Positions 33,865 through 45,099 of a DNA stretch of 64,000 nt are shown piece after piece. Made by a program: the position numbers and the translations under genes. Position 1 is the stretch's first letter, and each line of letters starts with the position of its first letter. Source of the DNA: Maniola hyperantus. Its lineage: Eukaryota > Arthropoda > Insecta > Lepidoptera > Nymphalidae. The stretch spans positions 4,197,383-4,261,382 of the forward strand of contig NC_048550.1 in the NCBI RefSeq assembly GCF_902806685.2, given 5' to 3'. Below the pieces are notes generated by a model, which ran no database searches, was not told where the DNA came from, and was given only the letters and a program-made list of their open reading frames with translations.

Positions 33865-34087
33865 CTAGCTAATGCCCGCGACTTCGTGCGCGTGGAATAT
33901 GGTTGTTTAAAAATCCCGTGGGAACTCTTTGATTTTCCGGGATCAAAAGTAGCCTATGTCCTTCCCCGGGATGCAAGCTATCTCGGTACCAAATTTCATC
34001 GAAATCGGTTAAACGTATGATCCGTGAAAAGCTAGCAGACAGACAGACAGACAGACACACTTTCGCATTTATAATATTAAGTATGGA
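33865..34087 (-). mobile_element. Hel-A Helitron-like element, complete
   Basis: Reverse copy from CTAGCTAATGCCCGCGAC to AAGTATGGA, with a CAGA run in the middle. Confidence 0.75.
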
Positions 34088-34508
34088 TGTGAAAGTGTGG
34101 ATGTTTGGATTTTTGGATGTTTGTTACTCAATCACGCAAAAACGGCTTTGGATTTGGATGAAATTTGGAATGGAGATAGATTATACCCTGGATTAACACA
34201 TTTGGCAAACACATACATTATCGTCCTGGCTAGAAATAAAGTAATTTACGGCTGAGTCCTTTTAAACTAAAAGAGTCTGTTAATTGCTATTTCGGCCGAG
34301 ACTTGTACCTATAATACTCTTCTCTCATTTCCGAGGAAATAATACACATAGGTAAACAAATGAATTCAAGAAAAAACTTATGTACATTGCAGTTTGTTCA
34401 GCGATAATATAACTGACCACTTTCGCGAAGTAAGTATATAATAATTATTCTTCTTTATATAAACTAAGTACCTAAGTATTTATCAAATTGTGATAAACTT
34501 ATAGACTA

Positions 34509-34741
34509 AGAGCCAGCGCGTGCCAGACCTTCATTATTTTATAAAAGCTGAAAGTTTCTCTGCGTATTGTCCTCAACACTGGGAGGAACGTTTGTTTACT
34601 TGTGACTTTATACTTTGACGAAAGATTTTTTTACACCTTTATTACCTGTTATGATCCAAACAAACGTTCCGCCCAGTGTTGGGGACAATACTTGAGAGAA
34701 ACTTTCAATAAAATAACGAAGGTCTGGCACGCGTTGGCTCT
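34509..34741. mobile_element. TIR element, AGAGCCAGCGC ends, short copy
   Basis: Ends AGAGCCAGCGCGTGCCAGAC and GTCTGGCACGCGTTGGCTCT; internally deleted relative of 19774-20168. Confidence 0.7.
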
Positions 34742-35210
34742 CTCTCTATTATGAAAACCTCTGTAGTTCTACAATGGTCGGTATCTAATGAAGGAGTTCA
34801 GTTTGAGTATTGGAATTAGGTAACTTTATTGCGGTCTCCAGAACCAATTTGTCCTAACTTGAAGAACGCGCCTTCTTATCGATTTAACTTACGAGCAGGT
34901 AAGCATACCTACCTAGATTATTTCTGAATGGCGAACTACAAGGCTTGACAATGAATAAAAAATTAACCTCTAAAGAGCCCTTCGTGAACTTGAATAGCGA
35001 GTGAAAATGAAAATGGCGTTTTGCATTTTTGAACACGCGTCGACCTTAGAGTTTTTGAAGGTAAAATTAGGCTAAACTTTAGAAGTTTACTGCATAATTT
35101 ATTTGGTTATACATACAGGGTGTAACCAGAACGCTAGCAAAAACGAAGACAGGTGATAGTACTGATGATTACTGATATGATATAACAAAAAACCGGTCAA
35201 GTGCGAATCA

Positions 35211-35665
35211 CACTTGATGTGAAGTTGCGCTGGAAAGCTCATGTCAAGAAAAAAAGGAAAGAACTTGATATAAAGTATAAACAGATGTATTGGCTACTTG
35301 GTAGATATTCCTCGCTGTCAATACAAAACAAGATTATTTTGTACAGACAAGTCCTGATGCCCATTTGGACTTATGGCATACAGCTGTGGGGCTGTACCAA
35401 AAAAAGTAACATCCAAATCATCCAACGGTTCCAAAACAAAGTACTCAGGAATATTGTAAATGCACCCTGGTACATCAGAAATGATGATATTCATAGGGAC
35501 CTTCAAATTGAATACGTCCATAAAGTTATCACCAAATCTGCCAAAGCCCACGACTATAGGCTTCACCACCACGTTAACGTTGAAGCAATCCAGCTGCTTG
35601 ACGTAACGGAGTCAGTGAGAAGACTAAAAAGGACCAAACCTTTTGAGTTAGTGTATAGTGATTAG
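35211..35665 (+). pseudogene. Jockey-like ORF2, RT C-terminal part
   Basis: The frame reads LDVKLRWKAHVKKKRKEL, KYKQMYWLLGRYSSLS, LYRQVLMPIWTYGIQLWG, IQRFQNKVLRNIVNAPWY and ends ...TKPFELVYSD before TAG. LMPIWTYGIQLWG and NAPWY are hallmarks of the thumb/C-terminal region in Jockey-clade LINEs. The catalytic RT and endonuclease are absent because of 5' truncation. The visible part has no internal stop. The first residues of the open frame come from the R repeat. Confidence 0.85.
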
Positions 35666-35883
35666 TGATAGTGTACATAGTGTCAAGTGCTGAAAGAACA
35701 CGTGAACAAAGTGTCATATCTCAAATCAAGAAAGACTAAGATGCGTCAGTGGACAATTTCTTAGTATATAAGATAATTTATAAGTTTAGGTTAAAATAAA
35801 ATTACTTATTAGTCATACATTAGGCTAGATCGTAATATAATTGAGTAGCTAATTGGCACTCAACAATAAGGAAAAAAAAAAAA
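35211..35883 (+). mobile_element. 5'-truncated Jockey-like LINE with 12-bp TSD
   Basis: The insert ends with an A run (35872-35883) and is flanked by AAGTGCGAATCA at 35199-35210 and 35884-35895. It keeps only the end of ORF2 and the 3' UTR, as expected from target-primed reverse transcription with incomplete cDNA. Confidence 0.85.
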
Positions 35884-36159
35884 AAGTGCGAATCAGACTC
35901 GCGCACTGAGGGTTCCGTAGTACAATTGTATTTTGTAAATATTCAAGATTTATGATGCAAATAAAACACCCGACTGACGCTGGAGGTTAACAAACGTTGC
36001 GTAAGTAGTCCAGTCGGAGTCAATACCTTGTCGTAGGTGGGGCATTGACCCGAGATTTGCACGCTATGCATTGCGGGTTGGAAAAATACTATATCACTAA
36101 AACTACAAAATAAGGCAAATGGTTATTCGTATTGGATTGTGTTTAGGTAGTATAACAAT

Positions 36160-36318
36160 GGGGCCGATTCTCGTGTGCACAATCTCTAATCTAAACTAAA
36201 TTAACAGGTCTAAATCTAGTGCTATCCTTTTCCGAAAGCAACATCATGAAAAGGATAGCAATAGATTTAGACGTCTCATTTTATTTTAGTTTAGAGATTG
36301 TGTACAACGGAATTAGCC
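36160..36318. mobile_element. MITE with ACAAT target duplication
   Basis: Ends GGGGCCGATTCTCGTGTG and CGGAATTAGCC, with CACAATCTCTAA and TTAGAGATTGTG as arms. ACAAT flanks both sides (36155-36159, 36319-36323). It interrupts the outer TIR element. Confidence 0.7.
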
Positions 36319-36772
36319 ACAATAGCACTAAGTTTTTGCTAGCGTTCTGGTTTCACCCTGGTTACTTAGTTCAGGTTATCGGGGTCTCTCCATCAGCCGT
36401 GCCATACAAACGTAGTTTGGTTATTAATTTTAAATATTAACCAATCGAACTCGACGAAATTTTGTAGACACGTTCTAAAAACTAACGTCTGTGTCTGTGG
36501 ATTGCCAGATTTTTGTAAAATATCTAGTTTTAGAATTTAAACATGAGTTAAAAGATTTTAATGTCAGTATACCTATCTTTGTACCCGTGTAACATTGAAG
36601 CTAATTATTTTAACGAACATTTGGCAAATCACGGACACAGATATTAGTTTCTAAAAGGTGTCTATAAAATATTATTGAGTTTGATTGATTCAAATGATGG
36701 CGAAACTACATTTTGTTCGAAGCGCACTACGAATAAACTTTTTTTTAATGAAAATATTACAATAAAACAATC

Positions 36773-37020
36773 ATGCCCACGTGGAAGGGTGCCAAGAATC
36801 AGTGGCGTGCACAGGGTTTGAAGCCAGGTTAGGCATTAGTTAGGTAGGAACCTGTTCACTGGCAGGTCTTAATGAAAAATATGCATTGAGCTTACAACTG
36901 GGGTAAGCAGTGCATTTATGCCTCTATGACCTGCACGCTACTGCGAAGAATACTGGCTGCATTTCCGCACTGGACAGCCAGGCTGATCTGTTGCACAAAA
37001 AATGAGACAGCCCCTCTGTC
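36773..37020 (+). repeat. Interspersed repeat shared with 3069-3163
   Basis: GCCCACGTGGAAGGGTGCC and ATACTGGCTGCATTTCCGC are continuous in the copy at 3069-3163 but here split by the MITE at 36800. Confidence 0.65.
36800..36943. mobile_element. hAT-like MITE with 8-bp TSD
   Basis: Ends CAGTGGCGTGCA and TGCACGCTACTG are inverted (one mismatch). CCAAGAAT (36792-36799) and CGAAGAAT (36944-36951) are an 8-bp duplication with one change. Both features are typical of hAT. Confidence 0.75.
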
Positions 37021-37317
37021 ACCAGATGAGGCTATTAATCGGGGGTGAAATGTCTGATATTTTATTGCACTAAGAATGAAAAAAAAATAACTTTTCCTAA
37101 CTGAAATCAAAAACTAGAAATTCTGTTTCAGCACTAACTAGAATTAACTGGTGCAAAAAATAAACGTTGAATTTACCGGAGCACGGTTCACTCTGTCCGA
37201 ATGCCTGTCTAGAATTAGAAATAGAAGTCCGTTCCTAAGTAATTTATTATCACACTTACTTGCTTAAGTAAGCTTTCCTATACTCGCTAAACGCGTGAGC
37301 AAGACCTTTATATACCA

Positions 37318-37574
37318 CTAGCTGATGCCCGCGACTTCGTTCGCGTGGATTTAGGTTTTAAAAATCCCTCGAGAACTCTTTCATTTTCCGGGATAAAAAG
37401 TAGCCTATGCACTCTCCAGGTCTTTAACTATACCCATGCTAGAAATCACGTTAATCCGTTGCTCCGTTGCGACGTGATTGAAGGACTTTACTTTTTATTC
37501 GGGAAAACCAAAGAGTTCCCACGGAATTCTTAAAAACCTAAATTCACGCGGACGAAGTCGCGGGCGTCAGCTAG
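37318..37574. repeat. Palindromic Hel-A element with a 3' end on both sides
   Basis: Starts CTAGCTGATGCCCGCGAC and ends GTCGCGGGCGTCAGCTAG; halves meet after GACGTGATTGAAGGAC. Confidence 0.75.
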
Positions 37575-37669
37575 TATTTTAATAAATGAGAGAGTATAAT
37601 AATCTACCTCCGAGTATAGTAAAACTTATCTGCTTTACAATACAACAATTTTACTGAATTATAGCTGCA

Positions 37670-37890
37670 CTAGCTTATGCTCGCAACCTCGTCCGCGTGG
37701 ACTACACAAATTTCAAACCCCTATTTCATCCCCTTAGAGGTTTAATGTTCAAAAATCCTTTCTTAGCGGATGCCTAAGCCATAATAGCTATCTGCATGCC
37801 AATATCAGCCCGATTCATCCAATAGATTGAGCTGTGTGTTGATAGATCAGTCAGTCAGTCAGTTAGTCACCTTTGCCTTTTATAATATAT
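37670..37890 (-). mobile_element. Hel-C Helitron-like element
   Basis: Reverse copy from CTAGCTTATGCTCGCAAC through GATAGATCAGTCAGTCAG to TTTTATAATATATTG. Confidence 0.65.
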
Positions 37891-37999
37891 TGCATTATTT
37901 TCGTACCTACTCTAGGTAGATTCTACATTTTGTAATGTGACATGCAATCTTTAAAGAAATATACGTTCACATTCGTTATCATCCACTGTACCTACACTA

Positions 38000-38026
38000 G
38001 CGGCACGCTATGATGGCCGGTTTGAC
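38000..38026 (+). repeat. Left TIR of the DD82E transposon
   Basis: 27 bp, perfect inverted match to 40136-40162, preceded by target TA. Confidence 0.9.
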
Positions 38027-38253
38027 ACATTACAATAGTGATGTGGAATGTCAATTTATTCTCGAACAAAAAACAATTAAGTTTTGTTTTTGTACCTGAT
38101 TAAATAGGTTTAATAAAACAAAAATGTATATGTTTATTTAATTTATTTGAACGAACTGAATATTTGAACGAAAATGAATATACATACTTTATATGCACAC
38201 AAGAAACATATGAATACAAAAGATACCGAAAAAGGTGCCACAAAAGGCCATAA

Positions 38254-39608
38254 TTAATCAGATTCGTCCATACTACTATTTTCACTGTCGTCACTGCTAT
38301 CATCACATACATTAATAATTATATGTTCGTTTTCTATAATATTATCTATTTTCACATCTCTTTCATAATCTTCCCTTATTAATTTAACAGTTCTATTCAC
38401 AACCTTTTCCCAGTCTCCTTTAGTCACATGTTCACAAGCTTCTTCTAATAATTTTAGCATTTTTTTTGTGGTAAATGGGGGTTCTGTATTGTGTCTTGCA
38501 GCATATCCCTTAATTTGAGCCCACACCAACTCAATCGCATTATACTCACAATGGTAAGGCGGTAACCGTATAACTCTGTGCCCATGTTCTAATGCTATTT
38601 CGTCAATGACGTATCGGATCTTGGTTGGTTTGTTTTCTTTTAAAAGACGTACTAATTCCGCTTTTAACATATTCATGTTTGCATCTACGCCATTTTTACG
38701 AAGCCATGCGACGATATCAGCTTTCTTTGGGATTGGGCAGGTGGCTTGTCAATTTGCATCGAGTGGTATGGGGCGTTGTCCATAATTATAATAGATGGTT
38801 CAGGGAGGCTACACAACATTGAGGTAAACCATTCAGTAAACTTTTCTCCATTCATGTCTTCATGATAGTCTCCAGTGGTTTTTGACGCAAAAGCCATGAG
38901 AGAACCTTCGACAAACCCGTTGATGGTTCCGGCGTGACAAATTATAAGTCGCGATCCTTTTCCTACAGGAACTTTGGAAGTAGATGCTGCTGTGTCATCG
39001 TTCCAAGAACGGCCTACAGTATGGTTAGCATTAAGCCATGTTTCATCCAAGAACACAACATTTTGCCAATTTTTGATTTCTTTCACTTGCCGTAAAAAAG
39101 TATACCTTGCCATCGCTATATCAAATCTTTCCATCAATATTTTGCGTTTGTTACATTTTTTGTATCGAAATCCAATGGTCTTCAAAATCTTCGTTAAAGA
39201 ACTTTCCCCACCGAAGAATAATCCAGCTTCCTTCAGTGAATGCACCAACTTTTTTCTTGTTGGATACTCCTTCTGTAAATAGTAGCCGTAAACATGTCTT
39301 CGGATAGCATCGGCATCAAAGCTATCGATGCCTACGACTGGTTTTGCTCGTTTTCTCTTTTTTGGTGTGTGAAGTTTATTTTCTTCTGTGCCAGTCTCGC
39401 CATATTTTTTTTTAGTTATCCGTCTAACAGTTCGTTGTCCAATATTAAGCGCATCAGCTACGCGTTCAACCACTGACGTTATAGGTAAAATTGGCCCTCC
39501 ATTTTGAGCTTCACGATCGAAATAGTTACGAAGGCGTATTAGGAACTCACGTGTCTGACTATTTAGAACAGTTCTCTGCGTACGTTCGGTCATATCGACG
39601 AAATCCAC
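38254..39608 (-). pseudogene. DD82E transposase, one frameshift
   Basis: Starts ATG 39608 and ends TAA 38254; 1355 nt, one short of 452 codons. The N-terminal part has a helix-turn-helix (VADALNIGQRTVRRITKK) and a basic patch (TPKKRKRAKP). The DDE domain shows FLDETWLNANH (first D at 39045-39047), IIMDNAPYHS (second D at 38778-38780), and HCEYNAIELVWAQIKG (E at 38530-38532). The C-terminus is acidic (DDSSDDSENSSMDES). The frame breaks at 38721-38728, in AGAAAG, where one missing A explains the shift; adding it gives exactly 82 residues between the second D and E and about 451 aa overall. The 82-residue spacing is that of the DD82E/Sailor group. The enzyme would cut at the TIRs and insert at TA. 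Confidence 0.88.
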
Positions 39609-40135
39609 AACAAAGGGCTTGAACAGAGTCCAAATTAACGAGCAAGGGTCAACAGTAATGCAGTATCAATATTTGAAATCCAAAGCCAGGTCAAAACTAT
39701 ATCACAATCGCATTGCACTGACAGTTTATACTTTTCGAAGCAACGTCAATTCGAAACTGCTTTGTTTTGCATTGAGCATTGACGCGAGTTTGCCGGAGGT
39801 AGTAGTTGTGCTAGCCAGCGATCCTATGTGACGATCGTATTAGATTCCATTTTTAAAAATTTATTGATATTTTTTTGCGATTTCAGAGGTTTGTCCACAT
39901 AGTGAAAATTGTTCATATTCACAAGTACATTCACCCCTTAAATGGTGCAAACTGATTTTTCTACACTTGTATACATTTAAGAAATCAATTTAATAAATAA
40001 ATTTTGAGTCCTAAACCTAAAACTACATTCGATAAAATTTATGAATCTCTGCACATCACTATCGTCAATAAAGTAATACAATTATTTCCTTCAAAGTCGT
40101 TATCAATTAATACGGAACTTCATGAGCGGACAAAC

Positions 40136-40162
40136 GTCAAACCGGCCATCATAGCGTGCCGC
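40136..40162 (-). repeat. Right TIR of the DD82E transposon
   Basis: 27 bp, perfect inverted match to 38000-38026, followed by target TA. It lies 5' of the transposase, about 530 bases from its ATG, so the promoter should be between. Confidence 0.9.
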
Positions 40163-40164
40163 TA

Positions 40165-40900
40165 GTTTAGTTTGTATGTAACCCTAAAGCTATAGTTGGA
40201 TCCGCTTACAGAAATGCCATTGAACAAAATATGCTTTGCGCTCCTTTAAAATATTCACTGCAATTCTTTATGAAACTGGGGCATACTAAGGGGCTTGAAT
40301 ATTACAATAGATGCGAAATGAGATTGAAATCTTAGACAGAGCGTTGTTTTATGGGATCGGAATTCGGATAGTTCTCTTAGTTATTGAAGAATATTTTGCA
40401 AGTATCTATTTCAAAATAATCATTTTTTATACAAAAAAAGCGTATATTTTTAGGTAAAAATTAATAATCTTCACCTTTTCATGTTTAACTTACGGTATCA
40501 TAAAATACAGAAATGGTAATTTCAAACTTTGGGGACTGGGTGACTCGCACTAATATTAAAGGTGAAAGTTTGTGATAGGTGTGTATGCTTACTTTTTTTG
40601 ACGCAAAAACTACTAGACGTATTTAGATCTTTAGATTCTTTAGAATGGAGATAGATTACCTTGGGATAACATACCCGGGATAAAAAGTAGCCTACACTTT
40701 TTGTCCCGTAAAATTAAAGAGTTCCCGGGATATTTTGAAAACCTGAATCGAATAATTTTATATTTACAAAAAATATACAACGTACCAAGGTCATTTATGG
40801 GCATCGTGCCCAATACAGTGGCGCTATTACCTCGCTGAATGGCAAGGCTTGAGCGAAATAAGCACCAGCTCGTCACCAGGTCACCAGACGCGTGGATCAG
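40165..40900. other. No gene; degraded Helitron-like piece
   Basis: Traces near 40550-40745 (CCCGGGATAAAAAGTAGCC and AAAGAGTTCCCGGGAT) derive from a Hel-A relative. Nothing else supported. Confidence 0.4.
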
Positions 40901-41055
40901 CCTCCCGATTGTGTAAGAAAAACGTATTCATGGTTATTATATAGCCCTTTGATTGGCTGTGAAAAAATGTAAACAGCGAATAAACCAATCAAAGGGCAGA
41001 ATTTTTTTGACGATTACGATAACGATGAATACGTTTTTCTTACACAATTGGGGGG
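40901..41055. mobile_element. Fold-back MITE, second copy, flanked by CAG
   Basis: Same family as 17543-17711: CCTCCCGATTGTGTAAGAA and TTCTTACACAATTGGGGGG, with inner CCCTTTGATTGGCTG. CAG at 40898-40900 and 41056-41058. The left arm has lost about 15 bp. Confidence 0.75.
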
Positions 41056-41399
41056 CAGCTTTTGGGACACGGCGTTTATAAAAGCTTTGTTCAAAAATTA
41101 AAAAATACAAACTGTTCAAATTACCACTATCCATTGAGAAAATTGTCAATGTGTAGGAACCCTTAGGGCCGCTTCGGCGTAACTGAAACTTTTAATTGCT
41201 CTTTACACCGTCTCATTTACAGTTTGCGGTGGCATCTGATAATAATTAACTTTGTAATTGACTTTACATTTGTTGGAACTCAGCACTTGGTACTGAAGAT
41301 ATTATTAAGTCCAAAGTATTTTATCGCATAAATGGGTACCTACTACCTAATAGAAAAGCTATTTATAGGTTTGATATAAAACTTTTGAACCTAGTGAGC

Positions 41400-41560
41400 C
41401 AGTAAAGATGAGGAGGGTTTGGCCACGCCGGCCAAGTGTGGATTGGCAGACTTAACACACCTTTGAGAATGTCTCAGGCATGCAGAATTCCTCACGATAT
41501 TTTTTGAGAAAGTCATGCAGGTTTACGATATTTTCCTTCACCGTTTTAAGAAATTCCCTT
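41400..41560 (-). repeat. tRNA-derived SINE, internal part
   Basis: Reverse match to the 32268 SINE body (TCAGGCATGCAGAATTCCTC, TTTTCCTTCACCGTT). Confidence 0.65.
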
Positions 41561-41829
41561 TTCCTTTTCTTCTTGTATGTTATCTATTAGCGTCTTCTTC
41601 TGTACATCTGAAATTATTATTCTTAGCAAGTTAAAATTAGCGCCATTTGGTCGTATTCTTGGAAATTGGATTCCGTTAGAACGGCAATTGAAGCACTTGC
41701 GAGATCCTTAGTATGCTGTCTCCGCAACATTTTCTATTTCAAAGTGTTGACATACTTTACAACTAACAGAGCTTACGAGTACGGGCTTCACTATTGGTGT
41801 AGGGTAGAATAAATAAAAATAAACTTTAA

Positions 41830-42239
41830 GGCGAGTCACCGAGGCTAAGCTGAAAAAACTGGTTTGCTAGATCAAATGTTTTAGGTATTTACTATTAAAT
41901 AATGGCCTTGCTAAAAATATGCAATATACCTAAAGACATTATCTAAAGAATGTGCTACTTTGATACACAATAGGAAGTACTTCACTCGATCAAATAAAAT
42001 CTTGAAATAAGCCGAAATAAAAGTCTAAAACGAATTATTTAATACAAAAATTTCTGACTTGGCAAATAATTTTTATATGGAAATATTTGTCTTCAAGTAC
42101 TACAGAGAACCTGCTAAATTTTGGTTTTCAACAGGACTTCTATAATTTATTAAATTCAAATTTAACGTTTGAAACACAGAATTTGAACGTTGCCAAGCGG
42201 TTTACTTCAAATTCGCGCTGCCCGCCTCGGTGACTCGCC
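41830..42239. mobile_element. TTAA-flanked TIR element (piggyBac-like MITE)
   Basis: 16-bp inverted ends GGCGAGTCACCGAGGC and GCCTCGGTGACTCGCC lie directly inside TTAA on both sides (41826-41829, 42240-42243). TTAA is the piggyBac target. The 410-bp body is AT-rich and non-coding. Confidence 0.75.
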
Positions 42240-42444
42240 TTAAGTTCGGTACATAGGAACCTGCCACGTATATATAGCTGACGCTTCGGTGCGGCGTCGC
42301 CGTAGCTACTTCTTTTTGAACTTGCCAAGCTACGAGTACCAACTACACGTTTCAATAAAGAAGAAAACGCCATAATACGATAATGTGCATGGAAATTCAT
42401 GGGAACATTATATAAAAAATCAAGAGTCAATTTTTATTGCTTAC

Positions 42445-42560
42445 TAGCTGATGCCTGCGACTTTGTCCGCGTGGATTAAGGTTTTTAAAAATTCGGTGGG
42501 AACTCTTACTCCACTCCACTCTATATCCATGCAAAAAATCACGTAGATCCGTTGCACCCC
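42445..42560 (-). repeat. Hel-A element, truncated
   Basis: CTAGCTGATGCCTGCGAC to AATCACGTAGATCCGTTGC; 5' half missing. Confidence 0.65.
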
Positions 42561-42689
42561 TCGCGCCTCTCTATCCGCCTTCTCCACTTATGTCAATTTA
42601 TAACCGACAGTTTCTAAATCCCATCAGTTTTAGTAGTCATAGGTCCCCTGCAGCATCAGAATTGAGAAGTTGAAAACCAAACATTGGCA

Positions 42690-42840
42690 CGCTAGTGACC
42701 CGAGTTTGGCACGCTATACATTGCGGGTTTGAAAAATATTAAAACTACAAAATACCGAAATGCAAGTGGTTATTGGTATTGGATTGTGTTTTTGGTAGCG
42801 TCGCGTTCTGGTTACATCCTGTATATCGGTGAATCCCTTC
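42690..42840. repeat. Fragment related to the 35116-36360 TIR element
   Basis: TTGGCACGCTATACATTGCG, GGTATTGGATTGTGTTTTTG and GCGTTCTGGTTACATCCTG match the right half of that element without its MITE. Confidence 0.6.
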
Positions 42841-43261
42841 ATTTCTGATTTGATCATATAGATATACGGTCTACGCCGTGCAAGACTCTCTCCATAGCCC
42901 GTACATAGAAGTTATGTTTATTGTTCAGGAATGAATTTTTTTTCATTTTATATTTTGATCGCTTTTCAGAGGTTACGATATAATTGCGAACTGGAGCTAT
43001 AATTAAATTATGATAGAGTTTTTACGTTTAGTATCCGTCGCATCCCGTCACCACTAAATTCATAGCCACATCTTGATCACGTTTATTTTTACGTCGATTA
43101 AAAATATACGTGATCAAGATGCAATCATCATTCAAAAATATTTCGTATTTCAGTGGCATCCATCAATTTAGACTATGTCTAATAATCTTTGCAAGGAAGG
43201 TGGAAACTGCGCAGATATTGTTATAAACTGATAGAGATCTACTGTTGGACAAAGGTATCTT

Positions 43262-43860
43262 TTTATTATTATTCAGATACAAGTTAGCCCTTGACTGCAA
43301 TCTTACGTGGTGGTAAGTGATGATGCAGTCTAAGATGGGGGCGAGCTAACCTGGAAGGGGTATGGCAGTTTTTAATAAACCTTTTCCCCCTTTGGTTTCT
43401 TCACTGCATCGTACCGGAAAGCTACATCGCTTGGCGGCAGGTTTGCCGGTAGGGAGATAACTAGCCACGGCCGAAGCCTCCCACCAGACAAAACTTGTCT
43501 TCCAGTCGGCCTTACGCTACCTGAATCCAGCGGCTCCATGCGATTTGTTCTCGTCTGTCCACTTAGTGGTGGGTCTGCTAACGTTGCGCTTTCGGGTGCG
43601 AGGTCGCTATTTTCGCTATTTTCCAACTATCCTATGGTGGCGATCTTGGGATCCCAACATCTATTGGTTCTTCGAATTGTGCCCCACCCATTGCCATTTC
43701 AGTTTCGCTACCCATTGAGCTATATGTAGGATACTCTAGATCTTTTACGGATCTCCTCATTTCTAATTTGATCACGTAGAGAAACTCCGAGTATGGCTCT
43801 TTCTATTGGCCGCTATGTAACTCTGAGCTTTTCTATGAGCCCATGTTTTGGATCTGTATA
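43262..43860 (-). pseudogene. RTE-type LINE 3' end (RT C-terminus plus 3' UTR)
   Basis: On the minus strand 43738-43850 reads RPIERAILGVSLRDQIRNEE, the conserved RTE segment, then further down CP-rich coding remnants with KWTDEN-like PTTKWTDE near 43550 and a 3' UTR ending at about 43262 (AGTCAAGGGCTAACTTGTAT). Several breaks. This copy links the stand-alone 3' UTR fragments at 20350, 20590, 21136, 33305, 51443 and 59515 to an RTE LINE. Confidence 0.7.
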
Positions 43861-43879
43861 ATATGACACTGGCAAGTGG

Positions 43880-44577
43880 TAAGAGGCTGTTGAAGACTTT
43901 GGAACTGCGCATTAGGTGCGTAATTTTTAGGTAGATATCTTAGGTGCACTTTGCACCATGGCGTAACAAGCATAAAAATCTTCCCAGCTATAAAAACCAT
44001 AATTGTGCATTTTTTACTTTCATAAAAAAAAGATTTTGAGATAGGATAGATATGTTGGGTAGGCCCACGTACAGACTAATAGGGGTATTATTGTCTATAT
44101 CTACAACCCGTTTCAGCAGGACAAATAAATCTATTATGAAAAGCCCGCTCTCAAAGGAAAGGTAAAAAGGGATCAGAAACATTATATTGTGATAGATATT
44201 TGGATAGTCAGATCACGTAGATAGTAAGCTGGAAAATGATTTTCATCCTGTACTATATAGTGAAAGTATTTTTGTGAATAACTGGAGGGTCAACAGATGC
44301 TCGTACATTGATATGTTTAAACTTAGGGAATTAATGAAGAAACTTGACTAAAAATACCGTCCTAAGGAGGAATGAGGTTTGACGAAAACACGTAAAAAGT
44401 GTTGGGAAGATCATTGCTCAAGAGGAGTTTATTCGTAGCGCGGTCCAAACAAACGTGGTTTTATTTGGTTATTACTTTTGATTTATGAGATTTTGTAAAT
44501 TTTGGAGCCCGAAAAACTTAAAAACTACACAGGACACACGTGTCACTAAAATAAATTTCTAGAACACGTCTACATAA
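43880..44577. other. No gene recognised
   Basis: AT-rich sequence without supported features. Confidence 0.3.
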
Positions 44578-44807
44578 TATGATTACAAAAGCGAAAATAT
44601 GTTTGTTCGTTGGTTTGTCAATTGTCATTTACTCGAGTCGCGTCGCAACGGATCGACGTGATTTTTTGCATGAGTAGGTAGGTACAGTATTTAAAGACCT
44701 GGAGAGTGGACTCTTTAGAGAGACTTTTTATTCCGGAAAATCGAAGCGTTCCCACGAGATTTTTAAAAACCTAAATTTACGTCGATGAAGTCAGGGATAT
44801 AAGCTAG
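44578..44807 (+). mobile_element. Hel-A Helitron-like element
   Basis: From ATAATATGATTACAAAAGCG through CGACGTGATTTTTTGCATG to GGGATATAAGCTAG. Confidence 0.65.
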
Positions 44808-45099
44808 TACCTAGTGCCTATTCAAATAAGAACCAAACTACTTTTGTATGGAGAACGCTTGGAAAACTTCTCTTAGAATTTTCATACCCCTAATCTTATT
44901 TATTTACGCCCAAAGTTGTCATAAATTTAGTGTTAAAATAGGAATCTTTTGAGGCTCGTAACTTTAAAATTAATATTTTATTCAATGTTTTACATATCAA
45001 TAAACCTAGATAATGACGAGATAAATCGATATAATACTTCGTTTTGAGCATACAGTTTCAATTAATGTAGTAATTACCCTCCTGTGTTTGTATGAAGAA

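Larger units (their letters stand above)
35191..35960 (-). repeat. R-family repeat split by a LINE
   Basis: AAACCGGTCAAGTGCGAATCA (35191-35210, shown in part) resumes after the LINE as AAGTGCGAATCAGACTCGC and GGGTTCCGTAGTACAATTG. Only this side of the repeat is present. Confidence 0.8.
35116..36360. mobile_element. TIR element carrying nested insertions
   Basis: Ends CAGGGTGTAACCAGAACGCT and AGCGTTCTGGTTTCACCCTG are inverted copies and continue TAGCAAAAAC inward. Between them lie an R-family repeat, a Jockey-like LINE inside that repeat, and a MITE. Related end fragments are at 42690-42840 and 47629-47665. No transposase of its own. Confidence 0.7.
38000..40162 (-). mobile_element. Complete DD82E (Sailor-like) Tc1/mariner-type transposon
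   Basis: The 2163-bp element has 27-bp terminal inverted repeats (38000-38026 and 40136-40162) that match perfectly, starting GCGGCACGCTATGATGG, and is flanked by TA on both sides (37998-37999, 40163-40164), the IS630-Tc1-mariner target. It encodes one transposase on the minus strand. The TIRs and TSD are intact, so the copy may still be a substrate for a transposase supplied elsewhere. Confidence 0.9.
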
